Below, in pieces: positions 10,577-22,100 of a stretch of 64,000 nt of DNA. Position numbers and translations under genes: made by a program. The notes beneath the pieces were generated by a model. The model did not search any database, was not told the DNA's origin, and saw only the letters and a list, made by a program, of their open reading frames with translations. The DNA lies in contig WHUX01000088.1 of the NCBI GenBank assembly GCA_015179025.1, positions 124,001 to 188,000 of the forward strand, read 5' to 3'. The DNA is from Terfezia claveryi (Eukaryota > Ascomycota > Pezizomycetes > Pezizales > Pezizaceae). Within the stretch, counting starts at the first letter, position 1. Each line of letters starts with the position of its first letter.

Positions 10577-12247
10577 TTACCTGTGTGTTTGATCAGGTCT
10601 CGTGCAAAATGCTACCCCATCCGTTGGCAGGTTCAAATCAAACTTCCATCGAAGGCATCTCTCTTGATAACCTACACACACCCCATCCCCACAGCCTTCC
10701 AATTTTTCCGAGATCCCAAATCGGAGAATATAGTGCTCGGGGGCCCAAATAACCCAGCCTCCGCGCGCAACTTCATCATGTTCCATTTGCCAAAAGAAAC
10801 TATCTCGACCATATGGCTCAAGTTCAACCATCTCCCCATCCTTTTCACCACACCTAAATGTTGCCTTGAGCTTCTCCCCAGAGACAGAAATCCTGATACA
10901 AAACTGTATTGAAGGGTGGTAATATGTCCCCACATAAGCGTCTAAACTCCGCACTGGTTTGTCCACAGTCTTCCCTTGCCTAACAGCGGAGAAAAGCCTC
11001 GAAACTGCTCCTGCTCCTCTCTCAGCCTGCAAGACGGCTTTCTTAAGAAACTTCTGAGGATCCAGTCGTGGAACCCCTAGGATTGTGTCGAGAAGAAGTG
11101 CAGCAATAATCTTGGTTGGCTCCGCCATCCCCATGCCGTTTGAAAGTACTACTACTGCACTAGAGGTTTCTGGAAGCAATGCAGTGAAAGCTAAAAAACC
11201 TGGAATACGACCTTCATGGTAGAGGATAGTGTGTGAAGGCGATCCTTCTCCAACTGTGATGTATTCTGATCCCGGGAGTCCCAAAGCGTGAGGTAATTGG
11301 GCACGGCACCACCCTAATGCATAGGAATGCTCTCTGAGTGTCGTTGGTGGTAAACTCATCATTGGGTACCAGAGAGTTGACAGTTGCTTAAGCGGATTAT
11401 CATCAGATTCTATAGCTCTACCATTGAGCTTGCCCTCCCCGAATTCGTTGTTTGCGGCTTCGATAAAGGCTTTGTATACAGTGAGTAGATCCCGGACAGA
11501 GCTCCGTATGCCCCCAGCTGCACCAAATGCAACATTTATCCCTGTAAGCGGCCAATCTATATTCACCTGGGACATATCCTGTAGGCAAGCATATGGTTTT
11601 GCTCTGTTTGGGAATCCCTTTTTCGTCGAGGTATAATATGTGTTATCCATATGCAAAGGTCGAAGGATACGATTTTCCATATAATCCGCATAACTCTCTC
11701 CTGATACCTTCTCAATGACTTGACCAACAACCTCATACGCAAGATTGTTATACAAAAAGTCAGACCGAACGCTCCTCGCCGGAGGTCCAACACGCAATAA
11801 CCGCAATGCATCCTCACGCCCTATACCCACCACCCCTCGAGGCCGCAACCATAGTGCATCAAGCCCTGGTAATCCGCTGCGATGGCTCAACAAATCCACG
11901 AGTGTAAGATCCCCAATTTCATACTCCGGAAGCAGTTCCCCTAGCGGTGTTTTCCAGCTCAATTTCCCTTCGTCAACCAAAATTCCAACCATAGCCGCAG
12001 TCATAGCCTTTGTCAAGGATCCGATGATATACGATGTATTTTCATCTGCAATCTGTTGTAAACTAATATCTCGATGCCCGAAATTATCAAAATGGATAAT
12101 TTCCCCATGATGGAGAACGCCGAGAGAAAGGCCGGCAGCACCAGAAAAATGGACAATTTCAGCGACTACTGGTCGTAAATCTTGTAGACGAGGTATGAGC
12201 GATGCCTTCCCAGTGAGTTCCCTTTGTGAGAAAGTCAGCCATTCTCC
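10577..12247 (-). CDS. Serine beta-lactamase-fold hydrolase/transesterase (class C-like), 5' end unresolved
   Basis: This is a penicillin-binding-protein/beta-lactamase (S12-like) enzyme, a serine hydrolase fold used in fungi for ester or amide hydrolysis and acyl transfer. The frame is open from about 12247 to the stop at 10577, about 556 residues. The order is GLSLGVLHHGEIIHFDNFGH; the nucleophile motif SLTK (SxxK) in IIGSLTKAMTAAMVG; FLYNNLAYEVVG, carrying the YxN motif; a region near LYHEGRIPGF that supplies HxG in place of KTG; and a C-terminal beta-rich domain from SLDAYVGTYYHPSIQF. All three motifs are present. There is no in-frame ATG between SLTK and 12247: the nearest upstream ATG is separated by a run of 17 A and lies one base out of frame. 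The start is therefore in an unseen exon or lost by homopolymer slippage. It is divergent from the glycosyltransferase 1.5 kb away and about 7 kb from the PKS. A polyketide-tailoring role is inference. Confidence 0.8.
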   Translation of the reverse strand, partial: GEWLTFSQRELTGKASLIPRLQDLRPVVAEIVHFSGAAGLSLGVLHHGEIIHFDNFGHRDISLQQIADENTSYIIGSLTKAMTAAMVGILVDEGKLSWKTPLGELLPEYEIGDLTLVDLLSHRSGLPGLDALWLRPRGVVGIGREDALRLLRVGPPARSVRSDFLYNNLAYEVVGQVIEKVSGESYADYMENRILRPLHMDNTYYTSTKKGFPNRAKPYACLQDMSQVNIDWPLTGINVAFGAAGGIRSSVRDLLTVYKAFIEAANNEFGEGKLNGRAIESDDNPLKQLSTLWYPMMSLPPTTLREHSYALGWCRAQLPHALGLPGSEYITVGEGSPSHTILYHEGRIPGFLAFTALLPETSSAVVVLSNGMGMAEPTKIIAALLLDTILGVPRLDPQKFLKKAVLQAERGAGAVSRLFSAVRQGKTVDKPVRSLDAYVGTYYHPSIQFCIRISVSGEKLKATFRCGEKDGEMVELEPYGRDSFFWQMEHDEVARGGWVIWAPEHYILRFGISEKLEGCGDGVCVGYQERCLRWKFDLNLPTDGVAFCTRPDQTHR

Positions 12248-12264
12248 TTTTTTTTTTTTTTTTT
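12248..12264. repeat. Poly-T/A tract (17 nt) at the 5' end of the beta-lactamase-like gene
   Basis: Seventeen consecutive T (A on the coding strand) lie directly before the coding similarity. The sense sequence is ATGCAAAC, A17, GGAGAATGG; one A fewer would place that ATG in frame. Confidence 0.8.
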
Positions 12265-12269
12265 GTTTG

Positions 12270-13780
12270 CATCAGTGTCCCTCACTGGGGTCTGGTGTAG
12301 CAGGTTCTTACATGGTAAGGTGACGAATATGTGGTTGGTTAAAGGTTTATACTCGAATTGGCAAAGGCCTGATCGCCGCTGCTGTTGAAATACTGTTTCC
12401 TCTTTCTAGTGACACCCGAGCAATATCAACGATGAGTTTTGTTCTAAATACTTAATATATACCTACATACTAAGCATTGTTTATATACTAAGCATTGTTT
12501 ATATAATGCGGGGCTAATGAGGTGGGTACATGTACAGCACGTTAGCCCTGCAGCTAGAAAATCTAGGCGATTATAAATGAGTACCGACTTTCTCTTAATC
12601 TCAATAATTCCGTCTTTACCAATAATCCAAAATTATGCCTCATTCCAATCTCCCGAGAGCCCTGTCAAAGTTGGCTGCCAACCGGAAAACCGTCGGCACC
12701 GGCAATATGCACTGTGCATCGCGAAGCCTAGGATGTCATTCATGGCTGCGGAGCTTCTTATACAGATGGAATATATTCCATCTTCTTTCTTCCATCGAAA
12801 GATTCGGGCGTAATGGAAAACATCATAACCTTAACTTTTATGTCGGACATCTAGCTCTCACAAAGTCCTAGTTTTAGGATAACATAAGGCAAACGTCCAT
12901 TGTAAATTCCAGCGATTTGCCTATTATTATTGCACTTGTTTCTATAGTCTGCTCAGCAAGGTATCCATGGGGGAAGAGTCGGTGTAGTTCTGATCACGTG
13001 ATAATGATTTAATTGGACTCTCGGAAGTCGGTACCTACAACTTCTATTTTTAACTGCCAAGGTGAAATTATCTCCGTGTAGCACCGGTACGCCCTTGGCG
13101 TCCTGAAAACAGCGCCTCACGCCAGCCCATGTAAAACTGTACAATGCAAGGTCGAAAAATACATATCAACATCTGCTACCTCCTACCTACATGTTCTATC
13201 GCAGGCCATACTGTCCCTAGTTATAATCACACCTAGTAACATGTATATATTGTATATATACGTACCGGCCCCGTTCCTGACAGTTCCCCCCGTGGCTCAC
13301 CCGTTGATACGCACTCGCGATCGTCGAGAGTCCTTCATATCAACGCCGATCTTTACCAATCATATTGCTGCGTCCCTCCCAGACGTTACCGTACCACTTA
13401 ATCTGACGAGCAATCGTCTGATGTACACCCAGCAGCGATCTTGCGATAAACAGCATGAGACTAGCCACATACGCATTTATGAAACTCGTACAGGCTTACA
13501 CCTCGCAGCTTTTTTTGGAATACGTAGGTACTTCTTGTACCCACAACCAAGCCACCATGCTGCACCCCGTCCTTCGAAACTAAGCAAATAAAAAAGGATG
13601 TAAGACGGCCAGCCGCACGCAGCTGAAGGATACGGTGTAGGACAAATGCTTTTTTAAAGGGTGGAATCAAAATAAGTTTCTCTACTCACCCTTTTCACGT
13701 ACACGTACGTACAGCAGCAGCAGCTATCGGTACCCGCTATCACAACACCCCTTACCATCTATTTCCCCAGCGAGCACACA
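12270..13780. promoter_or_regulatory. Divergent intergenic region with a short tandem repeat
   Basis: This lies between the minus-strand hydrolase and the plus-strand glycosyltransferase, so it should contain both promoters. A tandem duplication of tatactaagcattgttta occurs at about 12467-12505, and a CAG run (cagcagcagcag) at 13711-13723 near the glycosyltransferase start. A CCAC-less open frame at 13241-13591 has no family features and I do not call it. Confidence 0.35.
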
Positions 13781-15083
13781 ATGTTGATGCCTAATCTCCG
13801 GGGAAGGCCAGTATACATCATCATCCTCACTGCGCTTCTATACCTCCCCGCGATTTATGTACTCCTAGAGAGATTCTATCCTTCCGACGGACTTGCGTCG
13901 GATGGCTATGGGAAAGTGATTAGGCCAGAATCGTGCGATCGCGGGGAGATTTCAAACACCGGAGATAAGGAGGAGCAAAATGCAACTGTGAGGAGAGATG
14001 GGATTCAGAATTCGACGTTTGGGTTTGAAAAGATTTTTTTTATTAGTCTGCCAGAGTAAGTGGGGTAACCTTCACCGTATTTCCAGGAGTAGAGTTGAGG
14101 CCCTCGGCTGATTCGATTCCACTAGGCGAACCGACCGGCAGGATACCATGAGGTTAATAGCTAGTTATATGGGCCTAAATTTTACGTATATCCCCGGGGT
14201 AGGTTCGGCCAATGTAGATTGTATATCTATGCACTTCCACGACCTTTAAACCCCCAATTCAAGTCTAACATCATGGTTAAACCCATAGGTTAATGGAAGT
14301 ACTATCACCAACAAAGCCCTTCCCTACGACATCAACAAACCACCACCAAAACCCCCCACCCCCGCCGAGCTCGGCTGCTGGCGCGCCCACGCCAATGTCT
14401 GGGCCCAGGTCATCGATGAAAACCTCTCCAGCGCACTCATCCTCGAGGACGACATCGACTTCACCGTCGGCATCCGGGAGGTCTTGAGCAGCATCTCCAC
14501 TCATTTACAAATCTTCACCGGGGCGACCCATGGGGAAGAATATGGCCTCGTGGACGGTAATAGCTGGGATATTCTCCATCTCGGACATTGCTTTTCTGCA
14601 GGCCCACCGCCGGCTACGCATCCTATCTCGTCACAGATATTTGCAGCGTGGGAAGATGAATATGCCCCGGACTGGTATAACTATACTTCTGTTCTCCCCA
14701 ACGCAAAGAGTCCAAAGATCCGAGCGCTCCATCCAACTTTCAAGGTTGCTTGTACGCAGGCGTATGTAGTCAGTCTAGCTGGCGCGCGGAGGCTATTGCA
14801 CGAAATTGGTGGTCCAGGGGGACAGTTGGAGAGACCGATTGATCTCGTTATGCTGCGTAAATTCAGTGATGGGGTGCTGAAGGGGTATACGGTTGAACCG
14901 AGTCTGTTTGGTCAGTGGAAGAATGGGAATATAGGCGACTCGGATATCCCGAAGGATCAGGAGTGGAAGATGGAGAAAGGAAGTGGGAAGAATGTCATAA
15001 AGGGGGTGATGGAGGAAATGAAAAAGACGTGGGGAGAGAGGGATTACTGGAAGGAGGTGGAGTCGAAGAAGGGAGGTACCTAA
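13781..15083 (+). CDS. Family-25-type glycosyltransferase (LPS/procollagen galactosyltransferase-like), type II membrane protein
   Basis: Three exons, 13781-14055, 14126-14198 and 14289-15083, give 380 residues. The introns are 70 and 90 nt (donors GTAAGT and GTAGGT; CTAAC-type branch in the second) and all phases close. Residues about 11-33 (YIIILTALLYLPAIYVLLE) form an N-terminal signal anchor. The catalytic domain starts at FGFEKIFFISLPERTDRQD, where the first exon junction falls inside the conserved LPxRTDR signature, which supports the splice. It continues with GCWRAH (about 145-150) and LILEDDIDF (167-174), the acidic EDD motif typical of GT25 enzymes. The family transfers sugars from nucleotide donors in the secretory pathway; the acceptor here cannot be inferred. 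Only about 1.7 kb separates its ATG from the last in-frame codon of the divergent hydrolase. Confidence 0.85.
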
Positions 15084-15886
15084 GGAGGATAGGTGAAGAG
15101 CTTTGATTTTCAAGATTTTTTTCCTGGTTAATTCCTTGATTTCATTAGAACGTCTTTTTGTGGGGGGTTGTGCACACTGTTGTCAATTATATATTAATTA
15201 TCGGACATCACGAAAGCTGTCTATATAAATACCAAAGTGATATATAGAATCGAATACACGTTCAAGCTTGATTATGGTTATAGATTCAAGGTCACATGGA
15301 TACAAAGTATATGTATCTTTCTGCATGAAAGTAAGAGGAAGAGTAGAGTACAGCGGTCTATATGTATATAAGGTGAAACAGCTTTTTTTCTTTTTTTCTT
15401 AATGTTTGCAGAACCTTCGTGGAAACAAATGGAACTTCTCGAACATACAGAGAAGGTTTCGAATTTATCCCTTCATCAGTTTGAGGGTCTTGTCATGTCC
15501 GAAATGACCTGCAACTTTAAGCATCATGACACTGACGTGCCACAATCAAGAGTCATATTGATTCGGGCGAGCTGTGACTAGTCTCGTGCCCGGAAGAACA
15601 AAGACGGCACGACAACAGAGACACAGCGACAACAAAGAAACAGCCGGCATTCTTGGCATGTCTATATAAATCTGTATACCGTCCAGCCCCTGAACACCCT
15701 CAACACCATCCTCACCATCGAGGATTTCCCCGTCTTGTGTGGGTGGGTATACTCTGTCCAATCTGCTCATTTTTTGGCGGCTCCTTTATTTTTTTTTTAT
15801 CTATCTTCACTTTTATCCCTCTTCAGTGGCGTGCCGCCGACTTGACCTATTACATCGCAACAAATGATTACGTGAGCTCATCACAA
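15084..15886. other. Intergenic
   Basis: AT-rich, with no gene seen. TAGTCTCGTGCCC at 15579-15591 resembles the inner part of the micro-insertion family, but no 9-bp flanking duplication was found. A T-run (tttttttt) and TATA-like stretches (gtctatataaatc at 15660-15672) precede the next gene. Confidence 0.4.
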
Positions 15887-17831
15887 ATGCCTCCGCGCCG
15901 CCGAGCTCCCGCTTCCTCCTCAACTTGCACAAACCAGAACGAGGAAACCGTCACCGCCCCAACCCTCGCGCCCCCTTCCCGGCCATCTCGCTCCAAAAAG
16001 ACGCCTGCGACATCATCAGCGACATTGCCAGAGACATCGGCAGCGACATCGTCACCAACATCGGCAGCGACATCGTCAACTACATCGAGGGACTTCTCAA
16101 AAATCCCTACCGAAATCAAAGACTTTTTTCACGAGCACAAAGACAACCTTACAGAGTCCACCTTCCGCTCCTTCTGCGAAACCCACCTCACAAAAACTAC
16201 TGGCGGCGTTCCCCCCGGATTACCGAAATATTATTGGAGGACGTTATTAAAAGGGAATCCTGCTGTGAGCCGGAGGATCGGAAAGAAATCCATTGGGAAG
16301 AAGAGGTACGTACGTTACATGACGCGAACACCATTGTCGGAAGAAGGAGGTATTACATATAGAGGGATATTCCAAATACAAAAGCACCATGGCATTGCTA
16401 TGGCTCTTGAAACATTTGCGTGTTTTTCTATGGATCACGTAAATGCCGGTTACGGAGGGAAAGGATATATGCTACGGCTATATCAGCTCTCCGCCGGGGA
16501 TACCCAGTGTATTATCTCTTCTCTTCTTTCCATGAATATGTGCGTGTATTTAATCCTGAGGGCCAAACCATGGTCTTACTACGGTTTACCATGAATCTGG
16601 GGGGGTCCTACGGGATCAAAGATATTCTTCTGTTGCTGGCTTCCCAGATCCCGGTTTTAGAGGACATGCGCCACGGCTGCTGCTCCCGGGGGGCCTGAAG
16701 GTTGGTTTTTAGCTGATATTATTATTTTCGGGTAGAACGAAGAAGAATGTGGTGAATAGTATTGTGAAGATTAATGTGGATTCGTCGGCGGAGGTGGGAT
16801 CTATCGTGGGGATCGGAAGGGTTACTGGAGCGGAGGGTGATGATGGTGAGGTGTCAGAGGAAGACCGGGAAGAAGAAGGGGCTACTCCCGCTACCCTTAA
16901 TGAACTGCTCCTCGATCTCAACACCTGCAATGACTCCACTCGCGAAGCCGCATTACTTCGCATGCCCCCTTCCCCCCCCGCCCCCAAGTCCTACACCGTC
17001 GCCGCACAACAATTCCTTCCCGAATTACTCCACAGTGGCGACATCCCCGATCAAACCTCCATTGACTCCCCTTCCTCCGACACAATATTCTACTTTCGCT
17101 ACATTCGTAACACTCTGCAAACTGTTCTCCGGCTACGTCAAAAATTTCTGCAACCTTCTTGGTCTCCTGAAATCAAAGAAGGCTGGTACGACTCTAACCT
17201 CTGGCCGCACTTCATTGACTACCTCTTCTCGCGGTCCTCCACCCTCTCCCTTTTGCGGAAAGAGCTGGCGATTATTCCGGGGCAATCTGAACGCGACCGT
17301 TACGATGGGGTATTTAGATGCATCAAGAAGGGGTTTAGGTTTGATTTGGGCGTGATTGAGGTTAGTCGGTTGAGTGACCGACCGAATTCGGATATGAAGA
17401 CGAAAATTGATCGCAGGAAGATATTGAGGGCAATGCAGAGTTTATTGGGGTGGGCAAGGAAGAGGGTTGAGGAAGAAGGATTGCAGGTGGTGGGGATTTT
17501 GTGCTCTGGTGCTTTTACCCTTCTAAGTTGATGAAATATGATAGAGGCCATGGGGACTGATGGTGGTGTATATAGGTTGGATGGTTACGCTGTTCCGTAT
17601 GTCGTACGATGTCGAGTTGAAGTACATCGTTGATGAGCAGCATTTTGGAATTGAATGGGATGAGAATTTTCATGAGAACCTGGAGATCATGGAGGCTCTG
17701 GTGCGGCATGTGGTAGGTTTTTCGTTCTCTCGTCACTCTCTGGGATGGTGACTGATGGGAACTTTTGGGTTTAGGAGATTATGGAGCAGACGGCAGCGGT
17801 GATTGTATCGAAGGGGAGGATGTTGAATTGA
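15887..17831 (+). pseudogene. Conserved fungal protein of unknown function, multi-exon, with a probable frame break
   Basis: I recognise the style of a widespread fungal hypothetical family, not a function. It starts at ATG 15887 (MPPRRRAPASSS), with a basic N-terminus and an S/T/A-rich low-complexity region to about residue 75. A compact domain follows (KIPTEIKDFFHEHKDNLTES...TFRSFCETHL...LPKYYWRTLLKGNP...IQKHHGIAMALETFACF) in one frame up to TGCGTGTAT at about 16533-16541. Similarity then continues one frame over (FNPEGQTMVLLRFTMNLGG) with no splice signal, consistent with a lost T. The next segment from 16736 carries FRYIRNTLQTVLRLRQKFLQ, WYDSNLWPHFIDYLFSR and VVGILCSG. Two well-formed introns (17509-17575 and 17713-17774) lead to MVTLFRMSYDVELKYI... 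and a TGA at 17829-17831. The junction between about 16650 and 16736 is unresolved. Either the gene is decaying or the assembly has indels. Confidence 0.5.
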
Positions 17832-18006
17832 TCCTTGGAACCAGATACGACCAGGTTGGGACGAATGTTTTTTTTTTAAAACGCATATGCGCAGAAAGTA
17901 GCCCCAACGTTGTCGCTTTCACATTATATTTTATATACCCATGCAATGTTACTTATGAATATTTATCTCTCACGTATAGTTAAGACCAGAAAAAAAAAAT
18001 AAAACT

Positions 18007-18446
18007 TTATCTTCCCCCAATTTCTTGCACATCCATATATAGTCCTATTGCATCACGCTGGACGGAAAACTCAATAGCCTCCGCAACACACATCCACAAC
18101 GCAATAACCCCCACGATAACCACAACACCCTTGAATTTGCTCCAATCGCATCCTTCGCTTCCCTCACAGACCCTCACAGACCCGCCTGATCATGAAGATT
18201 GCACAGTCCACAGTAAAAGCAAAATTAATTTCAACCCATCCTCGACCACAAAAACACAACTGCAAATCCTCCCCTCCCCCTTGCCAACGCCAAACCACAA
18301 TTCATTTTCTTTGGGGCAATGGGCCAAAACTTACTTACTTTTGCCATTTTCCATTTCCGGCTTGATTGATACATACAGCTCTTTAAACTTAGTAACGTTA
18401 ATATCTCTTAGCATTATTGTCCGATATGGATGAGCGGGCAAGATGG
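18007..18446 (-). CDS. 3' exons of a small single-span membrane protein (5' end not resolved)
   Basis: Two short exons on the minus strand join in phase: 18446-18339 (acceptor after TTATCTTCTTCAG; reads ILPAHPYRTIMLRDINVTKF, then KELYVSIKPEMENGK; donor GTAAGTAAG) and 18185-18007 (acceptor CAG; reads VRVCEGSEGCDWSKFKG, then VVVIVGVIALWMCVAEA, FSVQRDAIGLYMDVQ and a stop at 18007-18009). The intron is 153 nt. Residues VVVIVGVIALWMCVA form a clear transmembrane helix near the C-terminus. The upstream proline-rich frame at about 18680-18480 (TEVTPSSPATTGLWAG) may be an earlier exon, but I could not fix the junction. I do not recognise the family. It is convergent with the gene ending at 17831. Confidence 0.45.
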
Positions 18447-19132
18447 CTGAAGAAGATAAAAGGGTTGGGTGGGAAAGAATACATCGGTGGATTTGGTAGA
18501 AACGGGTTTTCTCGAAACCCTGGATTTGGCTTGAGCGCGGGTGAAGCAGACATTTGAGTGGCCGGAATGGGCCCCGTGGCGGCGGAAGGCATTTTTACGC
18601 CCACTACCGTACCGGCCCACAGCCCCGTCGTGGCGGGGGAAGAAGGGGTTACTTCTGTATCGTTTTTCTTCTTAGATACCACAGACGTACAAAAAACCAA
18701 AAAAAAAAAAAAAAAGCCCTGTCAAAAATTTGATATCAATCTTTGGAGATGAATAGGCTTTTTGTATTGTAAAAGTATGTATCGAATAGATATCTTACTG
18801 TATATGGCGCGGGTACATCACTCGTTGATTTCCACTATAAAATATGTGCACTTTTCACTCGTCAAAGTCCTCTCGCCTATGCCATATACTGTATAACATT
18901 ATTACTAATAAAAGGACACTTGATAACTAAAAACATATACCAAGACACTTCTCATCAATTATATCTCTGAACCTTCTTCCTACTTTCCCTATCTCTCCTC
19001 TATGATACCCCCGTTCCCATTCTTAACACCAAAATTATCTAACGTCACTTTCCCATGTGTATTCCTAGCTATTCCCGAGAGGTTTCCTCCATTCCTATTC
19101 CTCATAAACACCCAATCCAAATACGGCCTGAC

Positions 19133-22100
19133 TCAAAAACCCATCTGCTGCATCCACCCTCTCATCCGATCCTCGCTCACCTCCCCTAACTCCCCCAACT
19201 CTCTCAACGTCCTACTGCCAAGTAAACTCTCTTTTTGCCCAACTCTCTGCCTAAATAACTCCACATTTTCCTTCTCCCCTATCATCACGTACCAATCTAA
19301 CAACGCATACGCAGGATTCCTCTTCATGTCCGGCTGACTATTCCTCAGCGCCTCCAACCATTCCGTATAACTCACCACTTTAATCTCCTTCCGCGACCCC
19401 TTCTGTAAACAATCCCTCACAGTCGGCACCATTGCCTTCCAACTTGTCCGTTTTGGATTCAACAGATGCAGTACTCTTAGTCCACTCGTTTCGGGTTCCC
19501 CATTGGATGGCCCATCCACAAACTCCATGATAATCTTCCCGCATGTATCGACCGGAACCCAGTCACAATTGTCCATAGCCCCCAAATCCCCCGGTAGCAC
19601 CCCCAATGCCCTAGAGCTCTCAAGTAAAAACGGCAACCACTCATTCTTATTCCACGTTCCAGGCCCATCTACCGGTCCAGCAATCTGTCCCATGCGGATA
19701 ATGTCGATCGGTGGACACTCCTTGATGCTCGTACTAGCAAGATGCAATAACCTCTCTGCAACATATTTCGACTCTGGGTACCCATAGCTCGGAGGAACAC
19801 TCCAGTCAAGCAGTATTTCTTCATTAAGTTGAGTCCCTGGGTGGAGTTTATACCAGTTAACAGTAGATGCAATACTAGATATAAACATTACCCTTGCTCG
19901 CCTTTGTGATGCCATGCTGAGGTTGATGATTGATCGGACGCCGTTGATGTGTACTTCAAATTTATCAATCTGAAGGATGAAATCTAGAGTCCAGGCATTG
20001 TGTAAGATGTGAGTCGCGGAGGAGAGGATTCTGGTGTAAATGTCTTCACGGATACCCAATTTTTCCTCCGCAATGTTGATTTGGACAAATTCCGCTTTTG
20101 AGTGCAATAGAGTGGTGTCTAGGCCTCGGATGCGCATCGCTTTGAGCTGGTTCTCGGAGGCGTTGGGGGAACGGTTTAGGCAGAAGATTTTCTCGACTTT
20201 TGGGTGGGAGAGGAGGCTATTGAGTAGATAGGATCCGAGAAACCCAGTCGACCCGGTCAGCACAAATGTCCACCCGGATTCGACGCTATGACCGTTCGTT
20301 GCTGCAGCTAGGGAAGGTGATTCGATTCTAGCAGAGTATTTCTCAAGCAACTTTTGCATTGTTTCGACCCGCAACTGCTCCTGCTTTACCTTCTGTGTGG
20401 CAAGGTCTTCTGCTGTCTGCGGTGTATTTCCATCATCTAGGATACCCTTTGGAAGTAAATGGGAACGCCTTGCAATTTTTTCCGACAATGCAGTGACTGA
20501 GGAGTACCCGGTTATTTCAAATAGAGGCACATCAGCCTTCATCTCTCTCAGCAACCAATTTCGAAGCTCAATTGCGACAAGGGAATCGACACCATACGCT
20601 GCCATAGTGCGGGAAGGATCAACCTCATCTTCTGACATAGAAAGGAACGTTGACAATTTCTTCATGAGGCCTTTACTGACAATGTAGACTGCCTCCTTGA
20701 GAGAGGATACATTATCCAGGCAGTAGTCAGACTGCTTCAAATCCTGTAGTATCGCAGTAGTAGTAGTGGTGGAGGATATTAGGTTCATCTTGAGCTGCCG
20801 CATCAGTGCCTGATCCAGCCATTTTGGTTCTTGCCGCTTTCCATCCCCACGTGCATGTGTTAACGTGCCGTATAACCCAGTTACTATTTGGCAAGGTGTA
20901 TCAGGATTAAGTATTGCCGCTTGCAAAATCCCCGTGACCTGTTCCATTCGCATGACATGGAATTCGCGCTCAATACTCTCACGAATGTTTGCATTTTCTG
21001 CAACGTAACCCGCATCTCCAACTGCAGTCAGATTCAAGGAGAACGCAGGGAGTCCCTGGGATCGTCGAAAGTGGGCAAATGCATCCTGGAAGCTGCAACC
21101 AGCAGCATAATTGGATTGACCAGGATTGCCGACAATTGAGGCCACTGAAGAAAGCATGATGAAGAAATCAAGAGGGACATGCGCAAGGTGATTGTGTAAG
21201 TTCCATGTACCTTGAATCTTTGGGTGGAGAGCAGCTTTGAAGTCCTCAAAGGCCATTCTTTCGAGAGTTGTGTCCCTGAGAACCATGCCCCCGTGGATAA
21301 CTCCGCGAATTGGCGGCATTGTAGTTGCAACTGTAGCCAGTACACGCGCCAGCTGTCCTGCGTCACCAATATCACATTTGCATACCTTGACTGTGACTCC
21401 TCGTGAGGACAGCTTATCAACCAATTGGGAAGCGCTGGAGTTGTTTAGCCCGCTGCGAGAAAGGAGGACTAAATATCGGGCACCAGTTTCAGCCATCCAC
21501 TGAGCTAACCACCTGCCAATGCCACCCAGACCACCAATCATAAGGTAGGTGGCGTCCTCTGAGAAGCACTTCTGCGGTGACTTTGAAATTTTTCGCAGAA
21601 CCTGACAATATTAGCATCCGCTTTGTTTTAACCTTCCAGAAAGGGAACGAACCTTTATCCTACATCCAGCCTCGGGCTTCAGAACCAACTTCCCGAGATG
21701 CTTCCCAGCTTGCACAAGACGAAATGCCTCCTCCGCTTTTGAAATGGGGTATACCGTCAAGGGATGAATAGTTCTGGGCTTGATAATTCCATCGTGAAAC
21801 AACTTCATGGTTGCCCGCAATAGCTTCCCTGCTTGATCAATCCGCCTAGTGTATATCTGAGTGATGTTGATGGAGGCAAATGTCCTCTGTTCCAGGAACG
21901 GTCCCATATCCAGTCGCCCGCCATTGCTCATATCCCTCTTGCCAATCTCAATGAATCTACCTAATGGTGCAACGCAATTCCACGTCTGCCGCAGCAACTC
22001 CCCAGTCAAAAAGTTTAAAGCGACATCCACTCCATTATTGTTCGTCATTCGCATAACCCCAGCCGCAAATGAGGTATCACGGCTTGAGAAGATGTGGTCC

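Noticed and set aside
15579..15600. TAGTCTCGTGCCC as another micro-insertion
   Set aside because: No 9-bp direct repeat could be found on either side within 40 bp. Kept only as a sequence similarity.
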